64,000 nt of DNA, from NCBI GenBank assembly GCA_963691655.1, contig OY829329.1:18366708-18430707 (forward strand), written 5' to 3'. Positions 28,473 through 40,035 of the stretch are shown here, piece by piece. The stretch is from Toxonevra muliebris (taxonomy: Eukaryota; Arthropoda; Insecta; Diptera; Pallopteridae). Below the pieces are notes generated by a model. The model was not told the DNA's origin and did not search any database. It saw only the letters and a list, made by a program, of their open reading frames with translations. The first letter of the stretch is position 1. The number at the start of each line of letters is the position of its first letter. A program made the translations under genes and the position numbers.

Positions 28473-31400
28473 TGGAGTCTCTTGAGTAAGTCTAGAAGAA
28501 AAATGTTGAAAAAATTAGAGTATAAATTTTTTTTAAGATGAGATATGTATCAGAAAGGGGGGAATAATCTTGCATAGATTTCAATATTGATATAATTTGA
28601 ATTCAGAGATCACATAAACTCTGAGTCGAGTTGTAATATCATCGTATCAACCCTTTGATATATAGAGGGAATACTTATTGAACCCGAGTTGAAAACAAAA
28701 AACGTTTTTAATATCCGTTTTTGAAAACTATTTCAAATTCTTGTGCTTCTTTAAGTTTAATGACAATATGGTATACACATCTGTGTGTCTGAGTTGAATT
28801 CGTGCTGAATGCATTTGAATTAAATTTGCAATATTACCATCAATAATGTAATAATGAAGATGGTGTTGTTGTTAATTGTAATTGATGAACCGTGAAAAAG
28901 CAAACTTTAAATGAACTTAGTTGATACTTTTAATATTTTGTAGTTGTTTTTTTTTTTTTTTCATTTGTACATATTGCAGAATGATATATGTTTCAAGTAG
29001 TTGCCATTGTTGTTACAAATGCACTAGAATGTTTTCTGTAATGAATTAAAAACAAGAAAAAAATGTCATATATAGGGGAGTTAGGTGAAATTTCATTGCT
29101 TGCAATTTTTTAAAACAGCTGAAAAATATTTCTCAACTTCTCCTAGCGGGTTTCTGAGGTAAAACCCTATAGTACATCCCCAAAACCGTTACAAAAATTT
29201 GTGTGCCGGCAGTATTTATATTATGATGATGATTATTAGGAAATGTTGAAACCGAAGACGACATAATATCCATTTGGCTTCATGTTTTTTTTGTTTGTTT
29301 GTTTAACCGCTGCCTTCGAATTACATTAAAGCTTTTCGGACCTAATATAATATTCAACGAGTTCAGCAGAACAAATATGGGCTCTATATTAGGCATTCGA
29401 ATCAGAAGACAGAATTGGAAGTATAGATTACATGATGTTGGATTTAACTTCAGCTCCCTCCGCCCACCTGAGCGATAAAAATTTTTAAAGAGCCAATCTG
29501 CCAATCAAACAGTGCGGTGTTTTCTGACAAGTTTCCGTGATTGTTCTTTTTGCTAAAGGTTATTTTTTATTAAATTTTCAGGATAAACACTTCGGTCACC
29601 ATTTCTAAGGTTTATTATGATTTTGGAACTATAGAAATAAAACCGAAATAGGCCCAAAACATCGCGTAATTTGAGATGAGATTGAGAGAACCGACATCAC
29701 TTCCCAATTCCCATGCAAAAAAATTTTTCATATGTCAGCTTTTACACACAACGATTTCGGCCTGATTTCTCTCACTGATTTTCTGTTTGTTGACGAAAGT
29801 AAACGAGTCCAAATCGGCTGTACCAATGATTTTACAACAGTTTTTGACGTTTGCTTTTTGCAAAATTTTGCATCTCTGTTCCACTCATGTAAAACTAGTG
29901 ACAAAGCTGCAATAGAAATAAAAAATCGTCCGATTGTAATCGTTGTGTATAAAAGCTGTCGTCGATTGAACAAGATAACAAAAGAGAATATGTAAAAATT
30001 TATGAGAAAAATCGGGCACGAATCGATGTGGAAAGAGTTTGATCATGATGTCGGCTCTCTCACTGTCTTTCTCTCATATTTAAAAGGAATTCAAAGAGTT
30101 TCGTAAGAGTCAACCCGAGAGCAGCAACAACCAAATACAGAACAACATTAGGTGCGGTATTTATCAGAAACATATAGAAGGAAAATTGAATTTTTTACAC
30201 ATCTAAGCTATCGTAAGCCAAATGTATCATTCCTCAACATAAACCAATTGTATCATTTCGATATACCCAATTTTTAATTATACATATGTCTGTCACTCAT
30301 TAACTATCCTTTCGCTCTTCACAAAATTCCCCTACCCCTGTCTCCCTTATAAATTAAATATTCTTTTGAATTGCATGTACATATTGAAGGTTAATAATAT
30401 ACAAATAAAATACTTAACTTTAATTAATACATTTAGCACACATATTAAATAAGAAGCGAAGCTAAGGCGAAGGTGTTTTAGTGTTTCTTTGAATTTTAGT
30501 GTATATGTAAAGTTAGAATTTCTGTTGCATGAAGGATGTTGTTCAACAAGAAATTCATTACCAAAGTCAATGTTAAGTTTTGGTATTTAGAACTAGTGTA
30601 TATTGCATTACTTACATATATGTTACTTATATAAAAGCATGAACAAATATAATATTGTCTAAATTTGTAAATGTATATTTTGCATTTTATTTGTGGCACA
30701 CGATACAAAAAGCCCAAAAAACATGCTGTAAAATCCAAAAATAAAAATGTACAAAATTAATGCCAATTAAGCGAAAAACACGCATCAAACACGTATCTAA
30801 CCAAGACTAAAACTGGCAGCACATGTGTCATATTACATATTTGTATGGCAGATAAGTTACAAAGCAGGTGATATATAAAGCTATGCCAGCAATAAGAAAT
30901 GATAAACAAAACACAGCAAGATACAGACAGATACACAGCCAGCGCTAGCTGTGGATAGTTAGTTAGTAGATGCGCGCGATTTTTGGGGTTTCTGAATATT
31001 TTTTTTTTTTTTTGGCGAATTGATTTGATTGAATTTGATTTATGGCAGAAATCACCTGTTATGACGTTTTACTGCGGGGAATACGGTGTTTGTTAGAGTG
31101 TAAAAGTTGGTAAGTGTGTGAGTGTGTGTGTGTGTACGCCTTAAATGAAACTCAATAGCTTTGGTTTTGCTGTTGTGATTATTTCCAAACCTTTTTAAAA
31201 TCAATTTTCTACCCATTTTTTGTTTTAGTTTTCTTCATTCAGCGACATTTTTTTTTTTGTTGTTTTTGAACTGCAAATGATTGTTGTTGTGACAGTTTCT
31301 GTTTTTGATTTTTAATTTTTTTACATTTTTTTTTTTTTTTTGCAACATTTTCATTAATGAGTTGTACAGAATTTCAAAATGACTACAAGTCACTAATACA

Positions 31401-32249
31401 ATTATATTAATATATGCCTACACTCACACAACAATTTGCACATGTGTGAGTGTGTTTGAAAGCACAAGTGCTAGACGTTTTTTTTAATCATTTGGAATTT
31501 TTTGTTATAGCTTTTATTTTAGCAAATGTTTAAAACAATTTTTTTTGTTTGTTTTTTCTTGTTTTGTTTTGTTTCTTTTTTTTTTTTTGTTATGCTTCAA
31601 TTTTTGCAAGTGATTTATTCGATTTCTTGCATTAATTAACGAGTTGCGTGTGCACACTTAATAAAACAAATATTCATTCGTAAAACAAAAAAACAACAAT
31701 TACAAAAAAGAGTAACAACATTTATTGCGCTAGATTATTGTGTATAAATAAAACAAACAAAAAAACAAAAGATTGTTATTCATTGGTACATACTTGTACA
31801 TAGAAATCTATACCTATAATTGCACTTGGCAACATGATTTTTCTTCCTTTTTATTTATCATTAATTTAAGCGAAAATTTAGAACTTAATTTCACCCTGTT
31901 TGATGTGGCTATTAAACCTCCCCTCCCTCCCTCCCACGAACTTTGTTTTCATATAAAGACAATAGTTTAAAAATTTGCCAAAAATTCACTTTGCATTATA
32001 TTTAAGTTAAACGCTTCTAGATTCAATGTTCCAATATTTTCTTTCTATTTCACAAAATTTCATGCATTTTTGAAGGCTTTTCAAAGTATTTTGAGCACAA
32101 AAGTAAAGTCGGTATTTTTTATGAAGTGGAGAAGTTTGGTCATAATTTTTTCGAGACCATTGAAAACCCGTGGCTTAAAATAAATTTATATAAGTAATTA
32201 CTTATTTTTCTATTTGAAGTATTGTACGTATATGTAATCAGATAAGCAA
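28473..32249. other. Noncoding AT-rich DNA including a dispersed repeat copy
   Basis: No gene recognised. About 29668-30173 is related to about 62769-63124 (shared GAGATTGAGAGARCCGA, AAGAGTCAAC and ACAACCAAATAC-like blocks). T-rich tracts near 28950, 30998, 31245, 31330 and 31575. Confidence 0.5.
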
Positions 32250-32716
32250 TCAGATAAGCTTACCCAAAGAACTCCGAGAAATAGAAACGTTCATTACCTT
32301 ATCTTCCTTCCTTTTGTTCTTGCCTTCCAGCGCTACTTTGTGGTCGCATTAAAACGCACTTTTATTAAGCATTCGTATTTGCAATCAAAGTTTTACAATT
32401 TATAAATTTTTATATCACGAAAACGCACAAATATTAGCAAAACTAAACTAAAATGCAAAAAACAAAAACAAAATGCACATTAAGGTTTGTTCGATTTTAA
32501 GTGGGAAAAAGCGGGAAACACCGCCATCTGTAATTCAGATTTCGCATTTGACATACAGATGGCGCACTCTCCCATATAAAGTACATCTTTCTTTCTGCTC
32601 TTATTTTTCATTCATTTTCACTGTTAGATATTATTTATATATTTATAAGAACAGAAAGCCATGGGCAAATAACACTTCCGTACTAAATTTTAGTACCGTA
32701 CTTTAAATTGTTCGTG
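32250..32716 (-). repeat. Dispersed repeat family R, copy a (inverted)
   Basis: Reverse-complement relative of copies b, c and d. Carries the imperfect CGCCATCTGTA...ACAGATGGCG hairpin at 32522-32564, GGTTTGTTCGATTTTAA and GCATTCGTAT blocks. Its outer end (near 32250-32345) resembles the end of copy d (47660-47745). Confidence 0.7.
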
Positions 32717-32739
32717 GGACACTCCATAATGATTATTCA

Positions 32740-33245
32740 GATAATAAGAAAGGTACCACACTCTCTTTTATAATCCAACCCAACTTTTTCCTGTAATATG
32801 GCATTGCCAATCGACGCCCTTCCTTTACAAATTTGGTTTGGGTCGCAGCGATCACCGATGGCCGTTCTCCGCTCGTGTTTTTGAAGCCTGGCGTGAAAAT
32901 GAATGCAATTGTGTACCGTGGATCGATTTTAGAAGGTACATTAAAGCCTTGTGTACGCAAGCATTTCGGTAATAGACCGTACACGTTTTAACAGGACTCG
33001 GTACCGTCGCATAAAGCTCGCGTTAATCAAGATTGGTTAGTAATCAACGTTCCTAACTATATTTTAGCACAATAATGATTCTTGAATTTACCAGACGCCA
33101 ATTCGATGGATTTTTTCTCCTTCTTGGACGTTTTAAAAGCATCGTTTGAACGAGAATGGAAACGAATTCCCCAAGACCATATTCGTTCAACGAGCAACTC
33201 CTTTTTTGACAGGACCGACCGTATAATCAAGGCTAAATAAGGTTA
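32740..33245 (+). mobile_element. Mariner/Tc1-superfamily transposase remnant
   Basis: Plus-strand translation in broken frames gives PLVFLKPGVKMNAIVYRGS, ILEGTLKPCVRKHFGNRPYTF, a stop, QDSVPSHKARVNQDWLV, and TPIRWIFSPSWTF (compare PDLNPLDYSLW). QDS(A)PSHKA plus that proline-rich region is typical of mariner-like DDE transposases. Multiple stops and frameshifts show it is dead. It sits between inverted copies a and b of repeat family R. Confidence 0.75.
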
Positions 33246-33360
33246 TATCGAAAATCTGAAAGGACTTTTTAAAATTCAATTATTTTTAATAATTCTTACT
33301 ACATATATAATAAAAATTCTTCATTGATCTAAAAGTTATAGCCTTTCGAATTGATAACAT

Positions 33361-34085
33361 TTCAACATCTGGAATCATTTACGGTGCAGTACGCACAAGC
33401 ACGTCGACTTACAATGTCGTACTACAGGAAATATTAGAAAAGAGACTGTGAAACCTCCCATTTTAACTGAATATTCATTATGGAATACCATATGCCAGAA
33501 ACAATTTGAATACGGTACTAAATTTTAGTATGGAAGTTTTATTTGACCATGGCTTTCTATTCTTATAAAATTATAAATAATATCTAACTGCAAATATGAA
33601 TGAGAATTAACAGCAGAAAGATAGATGTACTTTATATGGGAGAGTGCGCCATCTGTATGTCAAATGCGAAATCAAACATACAGATGGCGTTATTTCTCGC
33701 TATTTTTAAAATCGAACAAACCTTTTTGTGTATTTTCTTTTTTTGCATTTTCGTTAAGTTTTTCTAATATTTGTGCATTTTCTTGATATGAAAATTTATA
33801 AAACTTTATTATAAAATTTTCGTTCGAATACGAATGCTTAACAAAAGTGTGTATTAATGCAACCGAAACTTTTATAAAGGTTTATATATTAAAAAGAATG
33901 TGGGCACTATTGGACAAGTGGATTAGAAACACCAATTAAAATAGTATTCCAGTGAATTAAGTGCAGACTGGCTCCATTTTTGAGAAGTTTGTTTTCGGTA
34001 TATCTGAAGTGAATCAACATGTGAAGAGGAACATGTAAAGCGAGAAAAATAGGAAAAGCAAGTAAGTGAAAGATAGGGAAGACGC
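33361..34085 (+). repeat. Dispersed repeat family R, copy b
   Basis: Begins with a segment like 47080-47200 (ATTTACGGT, CTGAATATTCATTATGGAAT), then GGTACTAAATTTTAGTATGG, CATGGCTTTCT, TTTATATGGGAGAGTGCG, the hairpin at 33647-33689, ATCGAACAAACC, GAATACGAATGCTTAA, and GTGGGCACTATTGGACAA. It continues to about 34085 in parallel with copy c. Confidence 0.75.
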
Positions 34086-36680
34086 ACCCTTTGTAAAATT
34101 CATCTAATTTATAGACAAAAGCACTGACAGCTGTGTGCATATTTTTTTCAATACTACATAAATAATTCACAACCATTGGTTATGGTAGCATACATATAAA
34201 TAAATTGTGTCAAAGAGTTAAAATTGAGCAGCTTCAATTATTGATGAATCTTCCCTCCTATTTCAAGCCAGAATTTTATTACTCTCTTGATCTTATTTAG
34301 ATTGTAGCTAATAGCTGAGACCATCGTGATAATAAGGGAAGCCCACTTTACAATGCCATAACAAAAATTGTATACTATATGAGAAAAGTTACTGAAGTAT
34401 GGTCTGTGTGGAAAACTAAACCCTATAAAAATTCTCCTATGTTGCCTAGTGTAATATTTAATATACAGATATAAAGATAGACAGTCATTTGGATATAGGC
34501 ACGCACTTAACGCATTCATTATTATTTTACAATGTAGTTTTGTTTTATTTTGTTTTATCTTTCAATTTCAATGTGGTAGCAGCAAATTCCATTTTTTTTT
34601 CTTTCTTGAATTGACTTGCAAATTGAGAGCAAATGCTTTTTCTTATTACTTACGATTATTTTTATTTTGCTATGGCTTTTTTGCTATGGTTTTTTGGTAT
34701 GGTTAATGTTTTAACTATTACTTGAGCCGCACAACAGCAACAACGCAATGACAAGGTCAATTATAATACTAACAAGACAAGAAATCACAAACAAAACACA
34801 AAAAAAAAAACAAAAAAAACAAAAACATACATCTAAGATATATATTTGTTTAGAAGCATAGTACATAAAATGGCAGTTAAGCAGTTGTGGCATACAAAAA
34901 TTGCAATAAACGCATAAGTAAGCAGACAGACAAACAGGCAGATAGGCGAAGAAATAGTCAGTTAGCCAGCCGCAAAACGATCCATGGCAGATCGTGCAGA
35001 TATTCACGCGCAGTTGCTTAAATAAATTAACATTTTTGACATAGACTTATGTAAATATGTAAATTCAAATATATGAGCAGTACATTAAATACGCATAATT
35101 TAAAAAAAAAAAGATATAAAAAAAAAGAATTATGTGAATTTAATTTTATTGCAAATGAATACAGACTTAACCAAGTACGAAAAATTATTGGTTTGGTCGA
35201 GGAAGGTTGTGCGTAAGTTTCCAGATTTAAGTGTGCGAAAAAGAAACAAATTACTGTATTTAAAATAAAAAAAAAACAAATTATGGCGCCATCTTTTGAT
35301 ATGCAAAGGTTTATGTATGAGACTGGGAATTAATAATGATGGGTTTTCGGTTTTGAAAAAAATTGCAGGGGGTTGAACTCGATGGAGCTTATTTTTTAAG
35401 CGAGCTTGAATCTAAGTATGTAAGATTATCACTTAATATTTGTTCATCAAACTGAATTAAAGCAAATTTTTCCAGATATATTCATGAAAAATTTGAATCA
35501 CCTTCAGTTAATATCCAGTACTTGAATTCACATCTAAATATTTCAATATAATTTTAAACTAAGTACACAAAATTAATGCACAGTTAACATTTCCAGTTGG
35601 CGGTCGAAAACATTTCACATAAACCTTAAAAAAATTATTCACTCTTTTGTTCAATATAAAATAAAAACCAAAAATACTCACATAAACCTAATAGCATATC
35701 AAATGAAATTAAATTCATAAGTAAATTGAGTGATTTTTTTACACCATCGTGATTTGCACAAATTGTAATAATTTCTGGACATAAAAAAAAAAAAAATTAT
35801 ATTTATTTTTATTTATAGTAGATAAATTTATTAATATATCTACTGCTGAAATGATGAAAAATCTACAAAAAATTTTGAACATTTATAAATATGTGTCCTA
35901 ATTTTTTTTTATTATTTCTTCTTTTTTTCAAGCAAAATCTTTTAAAATAATTACCCTCTCACATCGTGTGAAGCGATCAAGTAATAAATTACAAAAAAAA
36001 AAAAGAAAAAAAAATTACTGTATTAAATGCTGTTCATTACAATGTTCAAATAACTAAATATGCACATAGGTACATAATATTATAATGAATGTACATTCAA
36101 TATAAATTGCTTAACAATATTAGCTTCTTCACTTACGATAAAATAAAAAAATAAAAATTCTTTGTTATACTTAGTTAGATTTGATTCATCTTGAATCATT
36201 CAAGTTCCCCTTCACTTTTTTCCATTTTTTTTTTATTATAATTTGTTTGTTTTGTTTTCAAACACAAAAAGTAATTTATAGGTACGTTTAATTTCTTTTG
36301 TTTGTTGTTGTTATAATTGACAGTTTAATTGGGCATAACACGTGCTTCTATAGCTTAATTAAAACTAATTATGTATGAGTTCAATTTGTTTTTTTATTAT
36401 TTACTATGTGCAGTTATGTTTTTTTTTAAAATAGTCACTATTTTAATCTTTTCTAATTACTTGATTAAACAAAAGACTGAAGCAACAAACTTGATTTTGT
36501 TCCTACATTTATATGGCCAGCATTTTTGGTGAAATTTTGCTGCGTACTTTTAGGCAGCAGTTTTGTTATTGAATATTAATTTTGAAACAGTTTGAGAGGC
36601 ATTGTATGTTTATTGCAGTACATTGCGGCCATATTTATTTTCTTCTTTAATAGCTAGAATGTAAATAAAAATAAATGAGG
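34086..36680. other. AT-rich noncoding DNA
   Basis: No gene supported. A 37-codon frame at 35155-35268 (+) with an internal GTAAGT is noted but unproven. Homopolymer A/T tracts near 34800, 35100, 35270, 35790 and 35995-36015. Confidence 0.5.
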
Positions 36681-37620
36681 GTGCATCACCTCCCATATCA
36701 ACTGAATAATCGCAGGAACAAATTGAAATAAGATATTAAAATTTAGTATGAAAGTATTGTTTGTCCGTGGCTTTCTGTTTTAATAAAATTGAGTATAAAT
36801 AATGTATAACAGCGAATATGAATGAGAAATAACGGCAGAAAGAAAGATGTGTTTTATATGGGAGAATGCGCCATCTGTATGTCAAATGCGAAATCTAACA
36901 TACAGATGACGTTATTTCCCGCTATTTTTAAAATCGAACAAACCTTTTTGTGTATTTTCTTTTTCTTTGCATTTTAGTTTAGTTTTGCTAATTTTTGTGC
37001 ATTTTCTTTACATAAAAATTTATAAATTATGTATAAAAGTTTCATTGCGAATATTTGTGCATTTTTTGATATAAGAATTTATAAATTGTAAAAATTACAT
37101 TTGAATACGAATAGTTAATAAAAGTGTGTAATACTGTGACCGAAAAAATTATAAAGGTTATAAAAATTATATTAAGAAGAATGTGGGCACTATTGGACAA
37201 ATGGAGTAGAAACACCAATTTGATTGATACCATAGGTTGCCACGGTCATAAGGTAATTTCTGTTGCATATGTTTTTTGCTGTTGTAATTTTTGTATTACC
37301 TAAACTTTGCAAGGGCTGCTCAGTGAAGCTCTAGTTTGTTTTAAGCTACGATAATGAAGAAATCATTGAAATGAAAATATATTTAATTGAATAATGAGGG
37401 CGGAGCAGCTTCAAACAAAATTTTGTAAGCGGAGGATTTTACAAATATTCAAGAGAATTAAGTACAGACTAATTCGATTTTTGATAACTTTATGCTCTGT
37501 ATATCAGAAGTAAATCAAAATGTGGAATTTTTCTATGGGAGGGGAGAATGAATAAAGAGAAAAATAGGGAAAACAAGTAAGTGAAAAGTAGGGGAGTGAG
37601 AGAAGGTAAAAAGAGGAAGA
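36680..37620 (+). repeat. Dispersed repeat family R, copy c
   Basis: Same block order as copy b, with the hairpin at 36869-36911. About 220 bp (roughly 37222-37440) is absent from copy b at the matching point, so it is probably an insertion in copy c or a deletion in b. Homology resumes at GAGAATTAAGTACAGACT and ends near AGTAAGTGAAA. Confidence 0.75.
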
Positions 37621-37649
37621 GCTATAAAACAAAGTTAGGGTAAGTAACA

Positions 37650-37844
37650 AAACTCTATCCTACAACCGCAAGGCATAGCCGATAGTTCTCCTAAAGAGAT
37701 AATAAATTTCCTCAAAGGAAATAAACTCATAGGAGAAGTATAAAATACATTAATTCCTCGGCGATATCACAATAGGCCCAAGATGGCCGCAGTGATCTGG
37801 GATCGTCTTGCCCACCTCCTCAACAATCTAATCTAATCTAATCT
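37650..37844 (+). mobile_element. LINE 3' end with (AATCT)4 tail
   Basis: ATCACAATAGGCCCAAGATGG followed by GCCCACCTCCTCAACAATCT and four AATCT units (37825-37844). The layout is that of fly LINE 3' UTRs ending in pentanucleotide tails, and matches in kind the (AACCT)n and (AATAC)n tails of the two other LINEs here. Confidence 0.6.
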
Positions 37845-39804
37845 GGGGTAGGTAACAAGAGGGGGGATGTGAGATTAAAGGAAATAGATATGGTAAAAGG
37901 AGTAGGAGAGAAGAAAAATATATTGCGAAAAGAGGACAAAATTAACTAAAGAGAGTTAAAGAAAGGGAGACAGTGCAAGGGAATGGCAGTGATAAAGAGA
38001 AGAGGGAAAAGCTGAATGGATTGATCAAAGTAAAGAAAGAGTAAAGAACTAGAAGGGAGATAAGAGGAGGTATAAAAGCTAAAAGAAAAAAGAGAAAATA
38101 TAAAGGCAGTCAAAGACTGATCCAAAGAAACTTTGAATTCATTTTAATACTTTTTACTCGTTTTTTCATTGCATATTCATTTTAAGGTTTGAGAAGTTGG
38201 CACCAAATCAAAGCAAAAAATATTTACCCAAAAGTCCACGGTATAACCCTAATGTAAAGCCTTATAACATCTCACCATCACTCTGTTTCCATTACTCAGC
38301 CTTCCTCTAATGGAAGATGGAGGAACCAAAACTCCTTCCGTATAGCAAAACTTTTCTAGCCTACAATACTTACTCACGCATTAAAACTGCGATTTTATTC
38401 TCACTTTCTCGTATGGAATGTAGATTACTGATTGGCGTTTGATTTGAACCAGCATGGTGTGGCATGTTGGGCCATCTTCTTCAAAACCAAAGCTCTTCCA
38501 TATTAATGTCATTTGATTGTAAAACGAAAAGGTCAGTAATCATGGGTCTATAGCTATGAAACTTATTAAAACTACGTTTCAATAATGGCTTATGGATTTT
38601 CTTTACTCGAAATACGTCAATTTAGCTTGTTGACGTATCCATTCAACCAAAACTGCACCCCTTCACTGAGCAAAATTATGTGATGGAAATAAGGATCAAG
38701 AGCAATCTCGTTTTCGGTACAACTGAATCTTGTAAACCAAGATTTCTCTGCAAAATCTTCCATTAAGTAAAAGGTAACAACTCCATTTTATGTGCCCTAT
38801 GGCGAATCAACTCATTTGGGTCCTTCTCAATACTACGCTCCACAGCAGCAACAACTACTTCAGTCCACACTGTACTACACCTTTGCGGATGCGTAATATC
38901 AATTAGAATGCGATGCAAAAACGATCCATGATTATTCGAATTACTTGCTCGTCTGGGCGATTATGTAGACCGAAAAATTTAACATAGAGCAGGGTAACTT
39001 TCACGAACTAGACCACGATTTTTCAAAAAGCAATGCGCACAATTTGCTAACGTTGCTCTGGGGTAAATCTATTCATGTTAAAATGGCAAACTAAATCATA
39101 AATCATCTGTAAACTATCACTGGAGAAAGTTTTGCCAATCCAAAAATCAAACCTTCTAAAAGAAACTTTAATCTTCATCGTTTTCAAATTTTTCGACATA
39201 ATTGCTGATAATTCCTATATATTTTTGAAACCGGTAGATCCACTTCGAAAAATAGTCCTCAAAATCAACTTTTATAGGTTTGCAATTTCGACATTAATGG
39301 CATTAATTATTCGTTTCAATTAAAACTCTTCAAAATTCCGATGATTTTTATGATCGTAATGAAAACTGGTTTAGTAAGGATCAGAACCAAAATATTACCA
39401 GTTTCAGGAGAAACTCGTAAAAAAATTTTTAAAAAATATTTCTAGATTTTACAGACAGTATAAAATTGCAATAAAATTTTTGGGGGCGTTCTAAGTTCCG
39501 GACTATTTACTTCGTTTGGTAAATTTGGTAAATTTAGTTGAAATATTATAAGATCCCTGGTGAGGAACAGTGTCATTAATTCCAGAACATGTGAATGATC
39601 TGGTTGTTGTGCAAAATCTGTTATTATTTTCACTGGCAGAGTTATAATCCAAATTACCTATAAGTTTCAGTCGTAAGTTAACAATTTTATAAAATTATTT
39701 TTTCTTTTCAAATTATTTATATAAAAATTAAATTATACATACTAATATTTAAACCTAAAGCTAAATATTCAATTAATTACTACAAAAAATACAAATAAAA
39801 TTAT
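37845..39804. other. Noncoding DNA downstream of gene A
   Basis: 37845-38110 is purine-rich (GAGAAAAGAGG type). The rest is AT-rich without recognisable genes; the part next to 39804 should contain the gene A 3' UTR. Confidence 0.5.
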
Positions 39805-40035
39805 TTAGGAGTTATACGGCATAGTGTACTCAGTTAAATTAACTATTGGAGTACCATTAAATTTACCAGGAAATTTCAGTTCCGCTTCTTTTGTGGTTAT
39901 TTTATTAGGTAATTTCGCTACATGTCCATGCAGACCCGCAACTTGCAGATGATAGATAAAAAACTCATATAAATACATATTCGCTGGTGTAACATAATGA
40001 AATGCTATTGAGTTATTCGAACAGCAATCGAGACC
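39805..40035 (-). CDS. Gene A coding exon 5 (C-terminus and stop)
   Basis: 231 nt, 76 residues plus TAA, after a 68-bp intron (40036-40103) with a T-rich tract ending CTTAG. It begins GLDCCSNNSIAFHYV, the conserved C1GalT C-terminal signature, and ends TEYTMPYNS. The tail after FHYV is weakly conserved in the family. Confidence 0.92.
   Translation of the reverse strand, partial: GLDCCSNNSIAFHYVTPANMYLYEFFIYHLQVAGLHGHVAKLPNKITTKEAELKFPGKFNGTPIVNLTEYTMPYNS

Noticed and set aside
33647..33689. CGCCATCTGTATGT hairpin as a microRNA
   Set aside because: Arms are only 14 bp and the hairpin is part of a multi-copy dispersed repeat.
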